From Chloroflexota bacterium (lineage in GTDB: Bacteria > Chloroflexota > Dehalococcoidia > UBA1127 > JACQUN01), in NCBI GenBank assembly GCA_016210285.1, contig JACQUN010000033.1, positions 1-9,268 on the forward strand: a stretch of DNA of 9,268 nucleotides. The letters are read 5' to 3'. The notes beneath the pieces were generated by a model. The model searched no databases. It had not been told where the DNA came from and was given only the letters and a program-made list of their open reading frames with translations. Shown here piece after piece: positions 1 to 5,600 of this stretch; the stretch's first letter is position 1; each line of letters opens with the position of its first letter. The translations under genes and the position numbers were made by a program.

Positions 1-584
1 GCCAGGGAGCAGTCCTTGTCCATGAAGAGGCGGTAGAGGTTGGTCATCAACTCCACAGCAGGGCGCATCAGCTCTGGCTTCAGGTGCATCCCGTAGGAGA
101 GCTTCCGGCTCTGGAAAGCCTGGAGCCCCAGCACCGGGTCGGGGGCCACGCGGAGAATCTTCTCCGGGGAGTGCGCCGCCACCTCCTCAATCTCCACACC
201 GCCTGCCTCGCTGGCGATGACCACTGGCCCTTTGCTGGCGCCATCAATCACAATGCCCAGGTACAGCTCCCGGTCAACGGCTGCGGCCTCTTCCACCAGC
301 ACCTTGCGAACCGGGACTCCCTGCGGCCCCGTCTGGTGGGTCACCAGCCGCTTGCCCAGCAGGGAGCGGGCAGCTTCCTCAGCCTCCTGGGGGCTGCTCA
401 CCAGCTTGATCCCCCCCGCCTTGCCGCGCCCTCCGGCGTGCACCTGGGCCTTGACCACGGCCCCGGCACCGAGGCCCTGGGCAATCTGCCTCGCCTCATC
501 AGGCGTGGAGGCCACGCCGCCCTTCGGTACGGGGATACCATACTGGGACATGAGGGCCTTCGCCTGGTACTCGTGGACCTTCAC
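1..584 (-). CDS. sucC: Succinyl-CoA synthetase (ADP-forming) beta subunit, N-terminal part, cut by window edge
   Basis: This is the beta subunit of the TCA-cycle enzyme that converts succinyl-CoA to succinate with nucleotide triphosphate formation, working in the cytoplasm with the alpha subunit SucD. About 194 N-terminal residues are visible of a family length near 380-400. The protein opens with VKVHEYQAKALMSQYGIPVP, the typical start of the ATP-grasp domain. It carries the nucleotide-binding segment KAQVHAGGRGKAGG at residues 45-58, and later EAAAVDRELYLGIVID. The chosen start is GTG at 584, because AGGAAGGAG lies 7 nt upstream and the product then begins exactly where SucC proteins usually do. 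The C-terminal CoA-ligase domain, and any sucD after it, lie beyond position 1. The gene is on the same strand as the tRNA-Ser and the had/SDR operon but is separated from the tRNA by about 90 bp, which may hold its own promoter. Family identity is very secure; the GTG start is likely. Confidence 0.95.
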   Translation of the reverse strand, partial: MKVHEYQAKALMSQYGIPVPKGGVASTPDEARQIAQGLGAGAVVKAQVHAGGRGKAGGIKLVSSPQEAEEAARSLLGKRLVTHQTGPQGVPVRKVLVEEAAAVDRELYLGIVIDGASKGPVVIASEAGGVEIEEVAAHSPEKILRVAPDPVLGLQAFQSRKLSYGMHLKPELMRPAVELMTNLYRLFMDKDCSL

Positions 585-641
585 GACGATGCTCCTTCCT
601 TCTCGCAGGTGATCCGGCGTAGCGACGAGGGCCTGTGCATC

Positions 642-650
642 ATGATAGCA
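642..650 (-). promoter_or_regulatory. Possible extended -10 promoter element for sucC
   Basis: On the minus strand the sequence TGC-TATCAT reads as an extended -10 element (TGnTATAAT consensus, one mismatch in the hexamer). It lies between the 3' end of tRNA-Ser and sucC. No good -35 box sits at 17 bp; TTGCCG occurs at a short 15-bp spacing. Initiation near 635 would give a leader of about 50 nt before the sucC GTG. This is inference from motif only, and sucC could equally be read through from the tRNA transcript. Confidence 0.3.
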
Positions 651-673
651 GATGACACGCCGCGGCAAGGAAG

Positions 674-757
674 CGGAGGGGGTGGGATTCGAACCCACGA
701 CCCGGAAAGGGTAGCGGTTTTCAAGACCGCCGCCATAGACCGCTCGGCCACCCCTCC
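674..757 (-). tRNA. tRNA-Ser (anticodon UGA)
   Basis: The minus strand folds as a class II tRNA. The 7-bp acceptor stem is GGAGGGG/CCCCTCC. The D arm begins GCCGAGCGG and closes with GGC. The anticodon stem GCGGT/ACCGC encloses the loop CTTGAAA with anticodon TGA at 721-723. A long variable arm follows (about 15 nt, with CCC/GGG pairing), as expected for serine. The T arm is GTGGG-TTCGAAT-CCCAC. Discriminator base 674 reads G, the usual bacterial serine identity. CCA is not encoded; the three bases after the discriminator read CTT. The tRNA decodes UCA and, by wobble, other UCN codons. It sits between the SDR gene and sucC on the same strand. Confidence 0.96.
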
Positions 758-812
758 GTTGCGGCGTAGCCGCTGCGTTATCAAGTGTACAAGCATCACG
801 GTGCCGAGCACC

Positions 813-842
813 ATCGGGGGCGGCGTTGCCGCCGCCCCCGAT
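813..842 (-). terminator. Strong hairpin after the had/SDR operon, possible terminator
   Basis: A perfect 13-bp GC-rich inverted repeat (ATCGGGGGCGGCG and its complement) closes a 4-nt loop. It begins 45 bp beyond the stop codon of the last operon gene. A second small hairpin (GGTGC-nnn-GCACC, 800-812) follows directly in the direction of transcription. No run of T follows on the minus strand, so it does not fit the classical intrinsic-terminator pattern. It could act as a U-tract-less terminator or as a 3'-end-stabilising structure separating the operon mRNA from the tRNA-Ser transcript. The structure is seen directly; the function is inferred. Confidence 0.45.
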
Positions 843-887
843 TTCCTCATCGCCTGGGTTGTCTGTCCTCGCCGGCTCTCTGCGCCT

Positions 888-1862
888 CTACCGGGCAGCC
901 TGGGCTGGCTGAGCAGGCTGTTGCTGTGGGGGTGGCGCCGGTGGGGCGGGATTCACCAGGTCCATGCCCAGGGTGCTGGGGAACAAAGCGGCGAACTCCT
1001 CCACCGTCCAGCGCCCCTGGCCCTTCTGGAGGGTGCGCACCGGAAGGGGATGCCCCATGAGCCCCACGACGCCGCCGCTGACGTAGAAGATCTGGCCGTT
1101 GACATTCGCAGCCTCCTCGGAGGCGAGCCAGACCACCACCGGGGCGATGGCTTCCGCGGGGCGGACAAGCTGGAATGGGACAAGAGCCCCCGCGGACTGG
1201 ACGCCTCGCTGGGCCCGGATCTGCCGCGCGGTATCGGGCACCGTCTGGGTCATACGGGTATCGGCGCTGGGGGAGATGCAGTTGACCGTGAGTCCGTACC
1301 GCCCCAGGTCCCGGGCGCAGACACGGGTGAACCCGGCAATGCCGTCCTTGGCTGCGCCGTAGTTGGCCTGGCCGGAGTTGCCGTAGAGGCCAGAGGTGGA
1401 GCTGAAGGTGATGATCCGCCCCGACCGCTTCTGGCGCATGATGATGGAAGCGTTCTTGGTAACAGCGAAGGTCCCCTTCAGGTGCACGGCGATGACCGCA
1501 TCCCACTCCTCCTCCGCCATGTTGAAGACCATGCGGTCTCGCAGGATGCCCGCAGGGGTCACCAGGATATCAATTGTTCCGAAGTTGTCCACCGCGGTCT
1601 TGATAATGCGCTCGCCGCCCTCCACGGTGGCCACGGAGTCGTAGTTCCCGACGGCGATCCCGCCCCGGCGGCGGATCTCCTCCACCACCTCGTCCACAGG
1701 CCCCTTGGAGAAGCCCGTGCCGTCCACGGCCACGCCGGGGTCGTTGACCACCACCTTGGCGCCATTCTCGGCCAGGGCCATGACCACCCCCCGCCCAATC
1801 CCGCGCCCGGAGCCCGTGACCACTGCCACTTTCCCTTGCAGCAGCTTCTCCTTTTGCACCAT
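888..1862 (-). CDS. Short-chain dehydrogenase of the MFE-2 (3R)-hydroxyacyl-CoA dehydrogenase type, copy 1
   Basis: This 324-residue cytoplasmic NAD(P)-dependent oxidoreductase is predicted to interconvert (3R)-3-hydroxyacyl and 3-ketoacyl thioesters. The Rossmann cofactor motif TGSGRGIG is at residues 16-23. The catalytic triad is S155, Y168 and K172 within GNSGQANYGAAK. Several stretches resemble the dehydrogenase domain of peroxisomal multifunctional enzyme 2 as I recall it: EEIRRRGG, NYDSV, GILRDRMVF and VHLKGTF. In the last of these the usual SDR tetrad Asn is His127, as in MFE-2. The usual NNAG motif reads TPAG (102-105). Beyond the SDR core, a region near residue 280 contains WTVEEF and DLVNPAPP, then an alanine/proline/glutamine-rich tail. 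The start is supported by GAGGAGG 5 nt upstream. It is the last gene of the operon, 29 bp after its paralogue. The substrate is not determinable; acyl-CoA is favoured over acyl-ACP because of the MFE-2 resemblance. Confidence 0.88.
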   Translation of the reverse strand: MVQKEKLLQGKVAVVTGSGRGIGRGVVMALAENGAKVVVNDPGVAVDGTGFSKGPVDEVVEEIRRRGGIAVGNYDSVATVEGGERIIKTAVDNFGTIDILVTPAGILRDRMVFNMAEEEWDAVIAVHLKGTFAVTKNASIIMRQKRSGRIITFSSTSGLYGNSGQANYGAAKDGIAGFTRVCARDLGRYGLTVNCISPSADTRMTQTVPDTARQIRAQRGVQSAGALVPFQLVRPAEAIAPVVVWLASEEAANVNGQIFYVSGGVVGLMGHPLPVRTLQKGQGRWTVEEFAALFPSTLGMDLVNPAPPAPPPQQQPAQPAQAAR

Positions 1863-1891
1863 TGCTTCCTCCTCTAATCTCCAGTCTGCCG

Positions 1892-2824
1892 CTACACGCG
1901 GGGCGGCTGCGGCGGGGCGGGGTTTACCAGGTCCTTGACCAGGGTTCTCGGAAGAATCCGGCGAAGCTCGTCCACCGTCCAGATCCCCGCAGGCTTGAAG
2001 ATGGTCTTGACCAGCCTGGGTTGAGCCAGCAGGGAGACGGTGTTCCCGTACACCAGGAACACCTGGCCGTTGACGTTGGCAGCGAAATCACTCAGCAGGA
2101 AGGCGGTAAAGGGGCCGATGTCCTCCGGCTGCCACTGCTGCACCCCCTCTTCCAGGTCCTCTATGCCAGCAATGCCTCGCTGAGCTCGCATCTCCCTCGC
2201 TGCCTGGGGCACCCCTTGGGTCATGCGGGTCCAGGCCCGGGGGGCAATGCAGTTGACCGTGACGCCGTAGCGCCCCAGGTCCCGGGCGACCACCTTGGTG
2301 AAACCTGCGATGCCCGACTTGGCAGCCCCGTAGTTGGCCTGGCCCGAGTTGCCCGTCAGGCCTGACTCAGAGCTGAAGGTGACGATGCTGCCTGACCGCT
2401 GCTGGCGAAAGAGGATGGCGGCATGCTTGCACACAGTGAACGTGCCCTTCAGGTGCACGGCGATGACCGCATCCCACTCCGCCTCCGCCATGTTGAAGAC
2501 CATGCGGTCCCGCAGGATGCCGTGACAGGTGACCACCCCATCCAGCCTGCCGAAGCGGTCCAGGGCGGTCTTGACCAGGTCCTCTCCCGTCTTCATCTCT
2601 ACCACGTCGCCAAAGTGGGCCACGGCTCGCCCACCGGCCTTCTGGATCTCTGCCACCACATCATCGGCGGGGGAGCGGGAGCCTCCGGTGCCATCCATCG
2701 CCACCCCCGGGTCGTTCACCACCACGCTGGCGCCCTCCTGGGCCAGAGCGAGCGCCACCCCACGGCCTATCCCGCGGCCCGCCCCAGTTACGATGGCCAC
2801 TTTGTCTTTGAGGGCATCAACCAT
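1892..2824 (-). CDS. Short-chain dehydrogenase of the MFE-2 (3R)-hydroxyacyl-CoA dehydrogenase type, copy 2
   Basis: This 310-residue SDR is a tandem paralogue of its downstream neighbour and shares motifs along its whole length. It has TGAGRGIG at residues 13-20 and the catalytic residues S152, Y165 and K169 in GNSGQANYGAAK. His124 in VHLKGTF replaces the tetrad Asn, and TCHG (99-102) stands where NNAG is usual. GILRDRMVFNMAE is identical to the paralogue for 13 residues apart from context. The C-terminal extension contains WTVDEL and DLVNPAPP, then ends shortly after without the long proline/glutamine tail. The frame is open upstream to 2926, but that would overlap the hydratase gene. ATG 2824 is chosen because AGGAGG lies 10 nt upstream and the product then starts just before the first beta strand. 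The middle region (about 220-260), where the two copies differ most, may set substrate specificity. The predicted reaction is (3R)-hydroxyacyl thioester to 3-ketoacyl thioester, or the reverse. Confidence 0.88.
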   Translation of the reverse strand: MVDALKDKVAIVTGAGRGIGRGVALALAQEGASVVVNDPGVAMDGTGGSRSPADDVVAEIQKAGGRAVAHFGDVVEMKTGEDLVKTALDRFGRLDGVVTCHGILRDRMVFNMAEAEWDAVIAVHLKGTFTVCKHAAILFRQQRSGSIVTFSSESGLTGNSGQANYGAAKSGIAGFTKVVARDLGRYGVTVNCIAPRAWTRMTQGVPQAAREMRAQRGIAGIEDLEEGVQQWQPEDIGPFTAFLLSDFAANVNGQVFLVYGNTVSLLAQPRLVKTIFKPAGIWTVDELRRILPRTLVKDLVNPAPPQPPRV

Positions 2825-2876
2825 CGCCAGTACACCTCCTGACGCTTTCTGCTCCAGACGAGGCCCCTGTAAGGAT

Positions 2877-3323
2877 TCAGGCCAGCAGCGGGTTGCTGCG
2901 GGAGGGAAGGATAGCGGTGGCGGCACCGGGGGTGGTCTTCTCCCCCTTGCCGTTCTCTACCCAGATATCGCAGTCCACGTGGTGAAGGCCATCCTGCACA
3001 TACTTGCGGGTGACCTTCCCCTTGCAGGTCAGGGTGTCCCCTGGCACGTCCATCCCGCGGTACTGACAGCTCAGCTTCTTCAGCACCCCATACTCGCCGA
3101 TCCAATCGGTGATGAGCTGGCCCAGAAAGGCGTTCTTGAGAGCGCCATGAATAATGACACCGGGGAGGTTATTGCCCAGGGCAAAGTCCTTGTCATAGTG
3201 GATCTGATAGAAGTCCCCAGAAGCGCCTGCGTACTTGACCAGTTGCTGGGTCGTGGGGTGCTTGACCAGGGGAGGGATGTCTTGCCCCTCCTGAACATCT
3301 TCCCAGAACAAGGGTTTGGGCAT
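2877..3323 (-). CDS. MaoC/HadB-like (R)-specific enoyl thioester hydratase, catalytic subunit
   Basis: This 148-residue single hot-dog domain protein is predicted to add or remove water between trans-2-enoyl and (3R)-3-hydroxyacyl thioesters. The hydratase-2 signature appears as YAGASGDFYQIHYDKDFA, with the catalytic pair Asp37 and His42 in the D-x4-H spacing. The usual Asn-Pro inside the motif is Tyr-Gln here. The following GVIIHGALKNAFLG matches the conserved HG segment of the MaoC fold. Size and layout resemble mycobacterial HadB, the catalytic partner of HadA and HadC. Start ATG 3323 is preceded by GGAGG about 9 nt upstream. Two HadA-like genes lie directly upstream and two MFE-2-like dehydrogenases downstream in the same operon, so a hetero-oligomeric hydratase feeding the dehydrogenases is the natural reading. 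No signal peptide or membrane segment is seen. Confidence 0.88.
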   Translation of the reverse strand: MPKPLFWEDVQEGQDIPPLVKHPTTQQLVKYAGASGDFYQIHYDKDFALGNNLPGVIIHGALKNAFLGQLITDWIGEYGVLKKLSCQYRGMDVPGDTLTCKGKVTRKYVQDGLHHVDCDIWVENGKGEKTTPGAATAILPSRSNPLLA

Positions 3324-3354
3324 GGCGTCTTCCCTCCAGACAGACTAGGCTTGA

Positions 3355-3810
3355 CTAGTAGCTGATGCCGGTGGTCCGCTGGGTGGCCACCAGACGGCCA
3401 AACTGGTTGGTGTAGCGTATCTCCCGCACGGTGAGGAGCATGGGGCCCATGCGCCCCGCTCGCTCCGTTACATCGGCCAGGCGCTGGACCACGGTGACGC
3501 GGTCGCCGGGGCGAATCGGCTCGGTGTACTCCCACTCGCTGCCCCCGTCCAGACGACGGTTGAGAGGCCCCTCTACCGGCACTTTGAAGGGGCCCGGGGA
3601 GCAAGCCCGAAGGAAGGTCGGTGGGGCGACCATGCCCCCCAGCCTGGTCTTGCGGGCGGCAGGCTCATCGTTGAAGACCGGGCTGGAGTCACCGACCGCC
3701 TCGGCAAAACGGCGGACGTGTCCCCGCTCGACCTCATACGTCACGGGCTCCGACTCCACCCCCACGCGCTTCTTGAGCGCCTCGATACCAGTGCGCACGT
3801 CGGTTGTCAT
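3355..3810 (-). CDS. HadA-like hot-dog subunit (MaoC-like N-terminal/FAS1-like dehydratase domain), second copy
   Basis: This 151-residue protein resembles the structural partner subunits HadA/HadC of R-specific dehydratases. The region VERGHVRRFAEAVGD aligns with the start of the hot-dog helix. The motif continues GDSSPVF, so Asp41 is kept but the catalytic His is Phe46, which predicts no hydratase activity on its own. It shares VAPPTFLR, GSEWEY, I-x-x-GD and a C-terminal YTNQFG...QR segment with its upstream neighbour. The reading frame extends upstream, but ATG 3810 is preferred: the ribosome-binding site TAGGAGG begins with the stop codon of the preceding gene, and only 8 bp separate the two genes, implying translational coupling. 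Its likely role is to extend or shape the acyl-binding channel of the HadB-like subunit encoded 31 bp downstream. An alternative is a subunit for a different substrate length. Confidence 0.85.
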   Translation of the reverse strand: MTTDVRTGIEALKKRVGVESEPVTYEVERGHVRRFAEAVGDSSPVFNDEPAARKTRLGGMVAPPTFLRACSPGPFKVPVEGPLNRRLDGGSEWEYTEPIRPGDRVTVVQRLADVTERAGRMGPMLLTVREIRYTNQFGRLVATQRTTGISY

Positions 3811-3818
3811 GCTGCCTC

Positions 3819-4274
3819 CTAGTATCGGATCAGGGTTGCCCGCTGCCTGGCGACAACCTCTCCGAACTGGTTGGTATAGGTCGTCTCCGTGACAACAAAG
3901 AGCGCAGGGCCGACCCGCAGGGCCCGCTGGGCCAGGTCGGCCACTCGGGACACCGCGGTGATGGTGTCCCCTGCCTTGATGGGGGCAACGTACTCCCACT
4001 CGCTGCCTGCGTCCAGGAGGCGAGTCCCCGGAAGGTCTGCCATCACCGCTCCCAACTCACTGCCCAGGGAGCGCAGGAAGGTCGGTGGGGCTACCTGGCC
4101 GCCACAGGGGCTCGACCGGGCTTTGGCCTCGTCGCTCCAGAGGGGGTTGGGATCGCCGATGGCCTCGGCGAAGCGCCGGACCGCCCCCCTCTCCACCAGA
4201 GCGCTCAGGGGCTTGGATTGCCTGCTGAGAATCGAATGCCGGAGCTCTTCGGTGAGGAGTGGAGCGTCCGCCAT
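3819..4274 (-). CDS. HadA-like hot-dog subunit (MaoC-like N-terminal/FAS1-like dehydratase domain), first gene of operon
   Basis: This 151-residue protein has the same length as the next gene and is clearly its paralogue. VERGAVRRFAEAIGD leads into GDPNPLW, so the hydratase-2 motif is nearly intact (G-D-x-N-P) but the catalytic His position is Trp46. VAPPTFLRSLG, GSEWEYVAPIKAGD and the C-terminal YTNQFGEVVARQRAT follow, as in HadA-type proteins. It is predicted to be a non-catalytic or substrate-binding partner of the HadB-like subunit. Start ATG 4274 has a moderate ribosome-binding site (AAGGGG, 10 nt upstream). This is the promoter-proximal gene; a TTGACA/TAAACT promoter lies 50-80 bp upstream. 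Two HadA-like genes plus one HadB-like gene recalls the mycobacterial A/B/C arrangement, in which one catalytic subunit pairs with two alternative partners. Confidence 0.86.
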   Translation of the reverse strand: MADAPLLTEELRHSILSRQSKPLSALVERGAVRRFAEAIGDPNPLWSDEAKARSSPCGGQVAPPTFLRSLGSELGAVMADLPGTRLLDAGSEWEYVAPIKAGDTITAVSRVADLAQRALRVGPALFVVTETTYTNQFGEVVARQRATLIRY

Positions 4275-4306
4275 AGCATCACATCCCCTTGGGGGGAGAG
4301 TACCTG

Positions 4307-4318
4307 GAAGTACACTTC
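4307..4318. promoter_or_regulatory. 12-bp dyad at the predicted operon transcription start
   Basis: GAAGT-AC-ACTTC is a dyad of two complementary 5-bp half-sites. It overlaps the expected start of transcription, about 7 bp after the -10 box of the had/SDR operon promoter. That is a common position for a repressor operator. No regulator gene is in the window and the site is short, so chance occurrence is quite possible. Confidence 0.25.
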
Positions 4319-4324
4319 GCAGGG

Positions 4325-4353
4325 AGTTTACCCCACCCCTGGGGGGGTGTCAA
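4325..4353 (-). promoter_or_regulatory. Sigma70-type promoter of the had/SDR operon
   Basis: On the minus strand a perfect -35 box TTGACA (4348-4353) is followed by exactly 17 bp and a -10 box TAAACT (4325-4330, four of six consensus). Transcription would start near 4318 and give a leader of about 45 nt before the first HadA-like gene at 4274. The quasi-palindromic element at 4369-4447 ends 15 bp upstream of the -35 box. The boxes are read directly; promoter activity is inferred. Confidence 0.65.
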
Positions 4354-4368
4354 GGACGTGTACTGGGT

Positions 4369-4447
4369 GGCATTGTTTCTTGGGGTTGTTCCATTCGCCC
4401 TTTTCCCTGTGAGCTGGACGTGAAGCCAACCTGAAGCAAACGGAACC
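4369..4447 (+). repeat. Quasi-palindromic repeat element, left copy
   Basis: This 79-bp element matches the reverse complement of 5601-5680 with seven substitutions and a 1-bp gap, about 90% identity. Its ends form an imperfect inverted repeat (TTGTTTCTTGGGGTTG against CAACCTGAAGCAAACGG), with about 38 bp between the arms. Compared with the right copy the stem has lost one base and has some mismatches, several of which remain G-T type pairs. It lies between the stop of the GNAT gene and the promoter of the had/SDR operon. No open frame in it looks coding. It may be a dispersed REP/MITE-like element or a regulatory palindrome. Confidence 0.85.
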
Positions 4448-4499
4448 GGCGCCTGGATTCTTCGCTTCGCTCAGCGTAGCAGCTTGTGCAAAGCCCTTC

Positions 4500-5078
4500 C
4501 TAGCTGGCTTGAGAGGGGGTCTTCCCCTTACTCTGGGGCTTCGGAGCGGGATGGAGCTTGAGCCACTCCTCTTTGTGGACATCCATGTGCATGAAGGTCT
4601 GCCCGTCCCGCTGCACAAGGCGGAGCGGCGTGAAGCCGCTCTTCTCGAAAGAGCGACGCGCCCGGTGATTCCACTCCAGCGTATGGAGATAGACCCGTTG
4701 CAGCTTCATTGTGGTGAAGATGTGGCGGAGCAGCGTGACAACGGCGTCGGTGCCGTAGCCCTTGCTCCAGTAGTCGCGCTCCCCGATGAGGATGCCCAGC
4801 TCCGCCTCCCCCTTCACCACGTCAATGTCGTAGCACATGCAGTTGCCGATGTGCCTGCCCTCCAGGTCGTCAATAGCGAAGCGCTTCGACCAGGGGCTCG
4901 GGTCGCGGAGCTCGCTTTGAAAGTAGCGCAGGAAATCAGGAAGGCTCATGCGCAGGGGGGTAGTGGCATCCAGTTGAGTCAGCTCCGGGTCGGTCCGCCA
5001 GCGATAGTCATCTGCGGCGTCAGAGAGGCGCCTGGTCCGGAGCACCACCTTCTCCCCCGCGATCATCTCCTCGGTCAC
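4500..5078 (-). CDS. GNAT-family N-acetyltransferase (RimJ/RimL-like)
   Basis: This 192-residue predicted cytoplasmic enzyme transfers an acetyl group from acetyl-CoA to an amine or protein N-terminus. The N-terminal part has the RimJ/RimL-type opening VVLRTRRLSDAADDYRWRTD. Motif A is GEAELGILIGERDYWSKGYG (positions about 90-109), where SKGYGT is the pyrophosphate-binding Q/R-x-x-G-x-G/A-type loop. It continues with AVVTLLRHIF and the late motif WNHRARRSFEKSGF. The tail is basic and low-complexity (KPQSKGKTPSQAS). The GTG start at 5078 overlaps the TGA stop of the Nudix gene as GTGA, with AGAGG about 8 nt upstream, so translation is probably coupled to the Nudix gene. The true substrate cannot be read from the sequence; ribosomal protein, small-molecule amine and antibiotic targets are all possible. 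Confidence 0.88.
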   Translation of the reverse strand: MTEEMIAGEKVVLRTRRLSDAADDYRWRTDPELTQLDATTPLRMSLPDFLRYFQSELRDPSPWSKRFAIDDLEGRHIGNCMCYDIDVVKGEAELGILIGERDYWSKGYGTDAVVTLLRHIFTTMKLQRVYLHTLEWNHRARRSFEKSGFTPLRLVQRDGQTFMHMDVHKEEWLKLHPAPKPQSKGKTPSQAS

Positions 5079-5539
5079 GACCTGTACCTCTGCTGGACGA
5101 GATTCACGCCCTTTTCCGCGACGCCCGCCTCGTTGGCGTAGGTGAGGGTCCGCAGCGCCTCCCCCGCCGGAAACCAGCGGACCACGTCAAACTCGGGGTC
5201 GTGCGCCTCCAGGGAGCCGCCCACCGGGCGCATGAGGTAGAAGTGCACCGTCTTGTGGCACCGGACGCCATCTTCGCCGCGGACAAACCAGTAGATGATC
5301 CGGTCAATGGGTGTTTCCAACTCCACAGCCAGGCCGGTCTCCTCCCTCACCTCTCGGAGCGCCGTCTCCTCAAGGCTCTCCCCTGGGTTGGGCGTGCCCT
5401 TGGGCAAACCCCACAGCAGCGGGCTCTCCCGGCCACAGACAAGCACCTCAATGGTGCCGTTGACCAGGCGATAGACCACGCCCCCCGCCGAGACCAGATG
5501 CTCTACCCTACGCTGTGCAGGCATATCAACCTGAGCCAT
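5075..5539 (-). CDS. Nudix hydrolase, diadenosine-polyphosphate/MutT-like
   Basis: This 154-residue protein hydrolyses a nucleoside diphosphate linked to another group. The complete Nudix box G-x5-E-x7-REVREETGL spans residues 48-70, with metal-binding Glu63, Glu66 and Glu67. The preceding SAGGVVYR and WGLPKG segments are typical of the MutT/Ap4A hydrolase branch. No ADP-ribose-type specificity motif was recognised. The frame is open far upstream, but ATG 5539 is chosen because AGAGGGG lies 8 nt before it and a TTGACG/TAGAAT promoter lies just upstream. The predicted transcript start falls close to this ribosome-binding site, giving a leader of under 25 nt. The gene is co-transcribed with the GNAT gene (4-nt overlap). 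Likely roles are housecleaning of nucleotides or removal of dinucleoside polyphosphates; the substrate is not determinable. Confidence 0.92.
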   Translation of the reverse strand: MAQVDMPAQRRVEHLVSAGGVVYRLVNGTIEVLVCGRESPLLWGLPKGTPNPGESLEETALREVREETGLAVELETPIDRIIYWFVRGEDGVRCHKTVHFYLMRPVGGSLEAHDPEFDVVRWFPAGEALRTLTYANEAGVAEKGVNLVQQRYRS

Positions 5540-5558
5540 ACATGGAACCCCTCTAGGC

Positions 5559-5587
5559 ATTCTAGGAGCATGGGAAGGGCGCGTCAA
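5559..5587 (-). promoter_or_regulatory. Sigma70-type promoter of the Nudix-GNAT pair
   Basis: On the minus strand -35 TTGACG (5582-5587, five of six) is followed by 17 bp and -10 TAGAAT (5559-5564, five of six). The expected start lies about 7 bp further on, near the AGAGGGG ribosome-binding site. The right quasi-palindromic element ends 13 bp upstream of the -35 box. This is the best-matching full promoter in the window. Confidence 0.7.
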
Positions 5588-5600
5588 GGCAAGGGTTGGA

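Noticed and set aside
761..773. Small hairpin GCGGC-GTA-GCCGC just before the tRNA
   Set aside because: A 5-bp stem is expected often in such GC-rich sequence and adds nothing beyond the tRNA leader.
84..1877. 597-codon open frame on the plus strand
   Set aside because: It runs antisense through sucC, the tRNA-Ser gene and the first SDR gene, all of which have clear family motifs. Its product shows no domain and reflects stop-poor antisense frames in GC-rich DNA.
2825..2926. Longer N-terminus for the second SDR
   Set aside because: It would overlap the hydratase gene and add an unlikely proline-rich leader; the internal ATG has AGGAGG at good spacing and gives a normal SDR start. The long upstream extensions of the second HadA-like gene (to 3999) and of the Nudix gene (to 5947) were rejected for the same kind of reason.
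4328..4618. 96-codon minus frame overlapping the GNAT 3' end and the left repeat
   Set aside because: It covers the repeat element and the GNAT gene in another frame, has no good ribosome-binding site recognised, and shows no domain.
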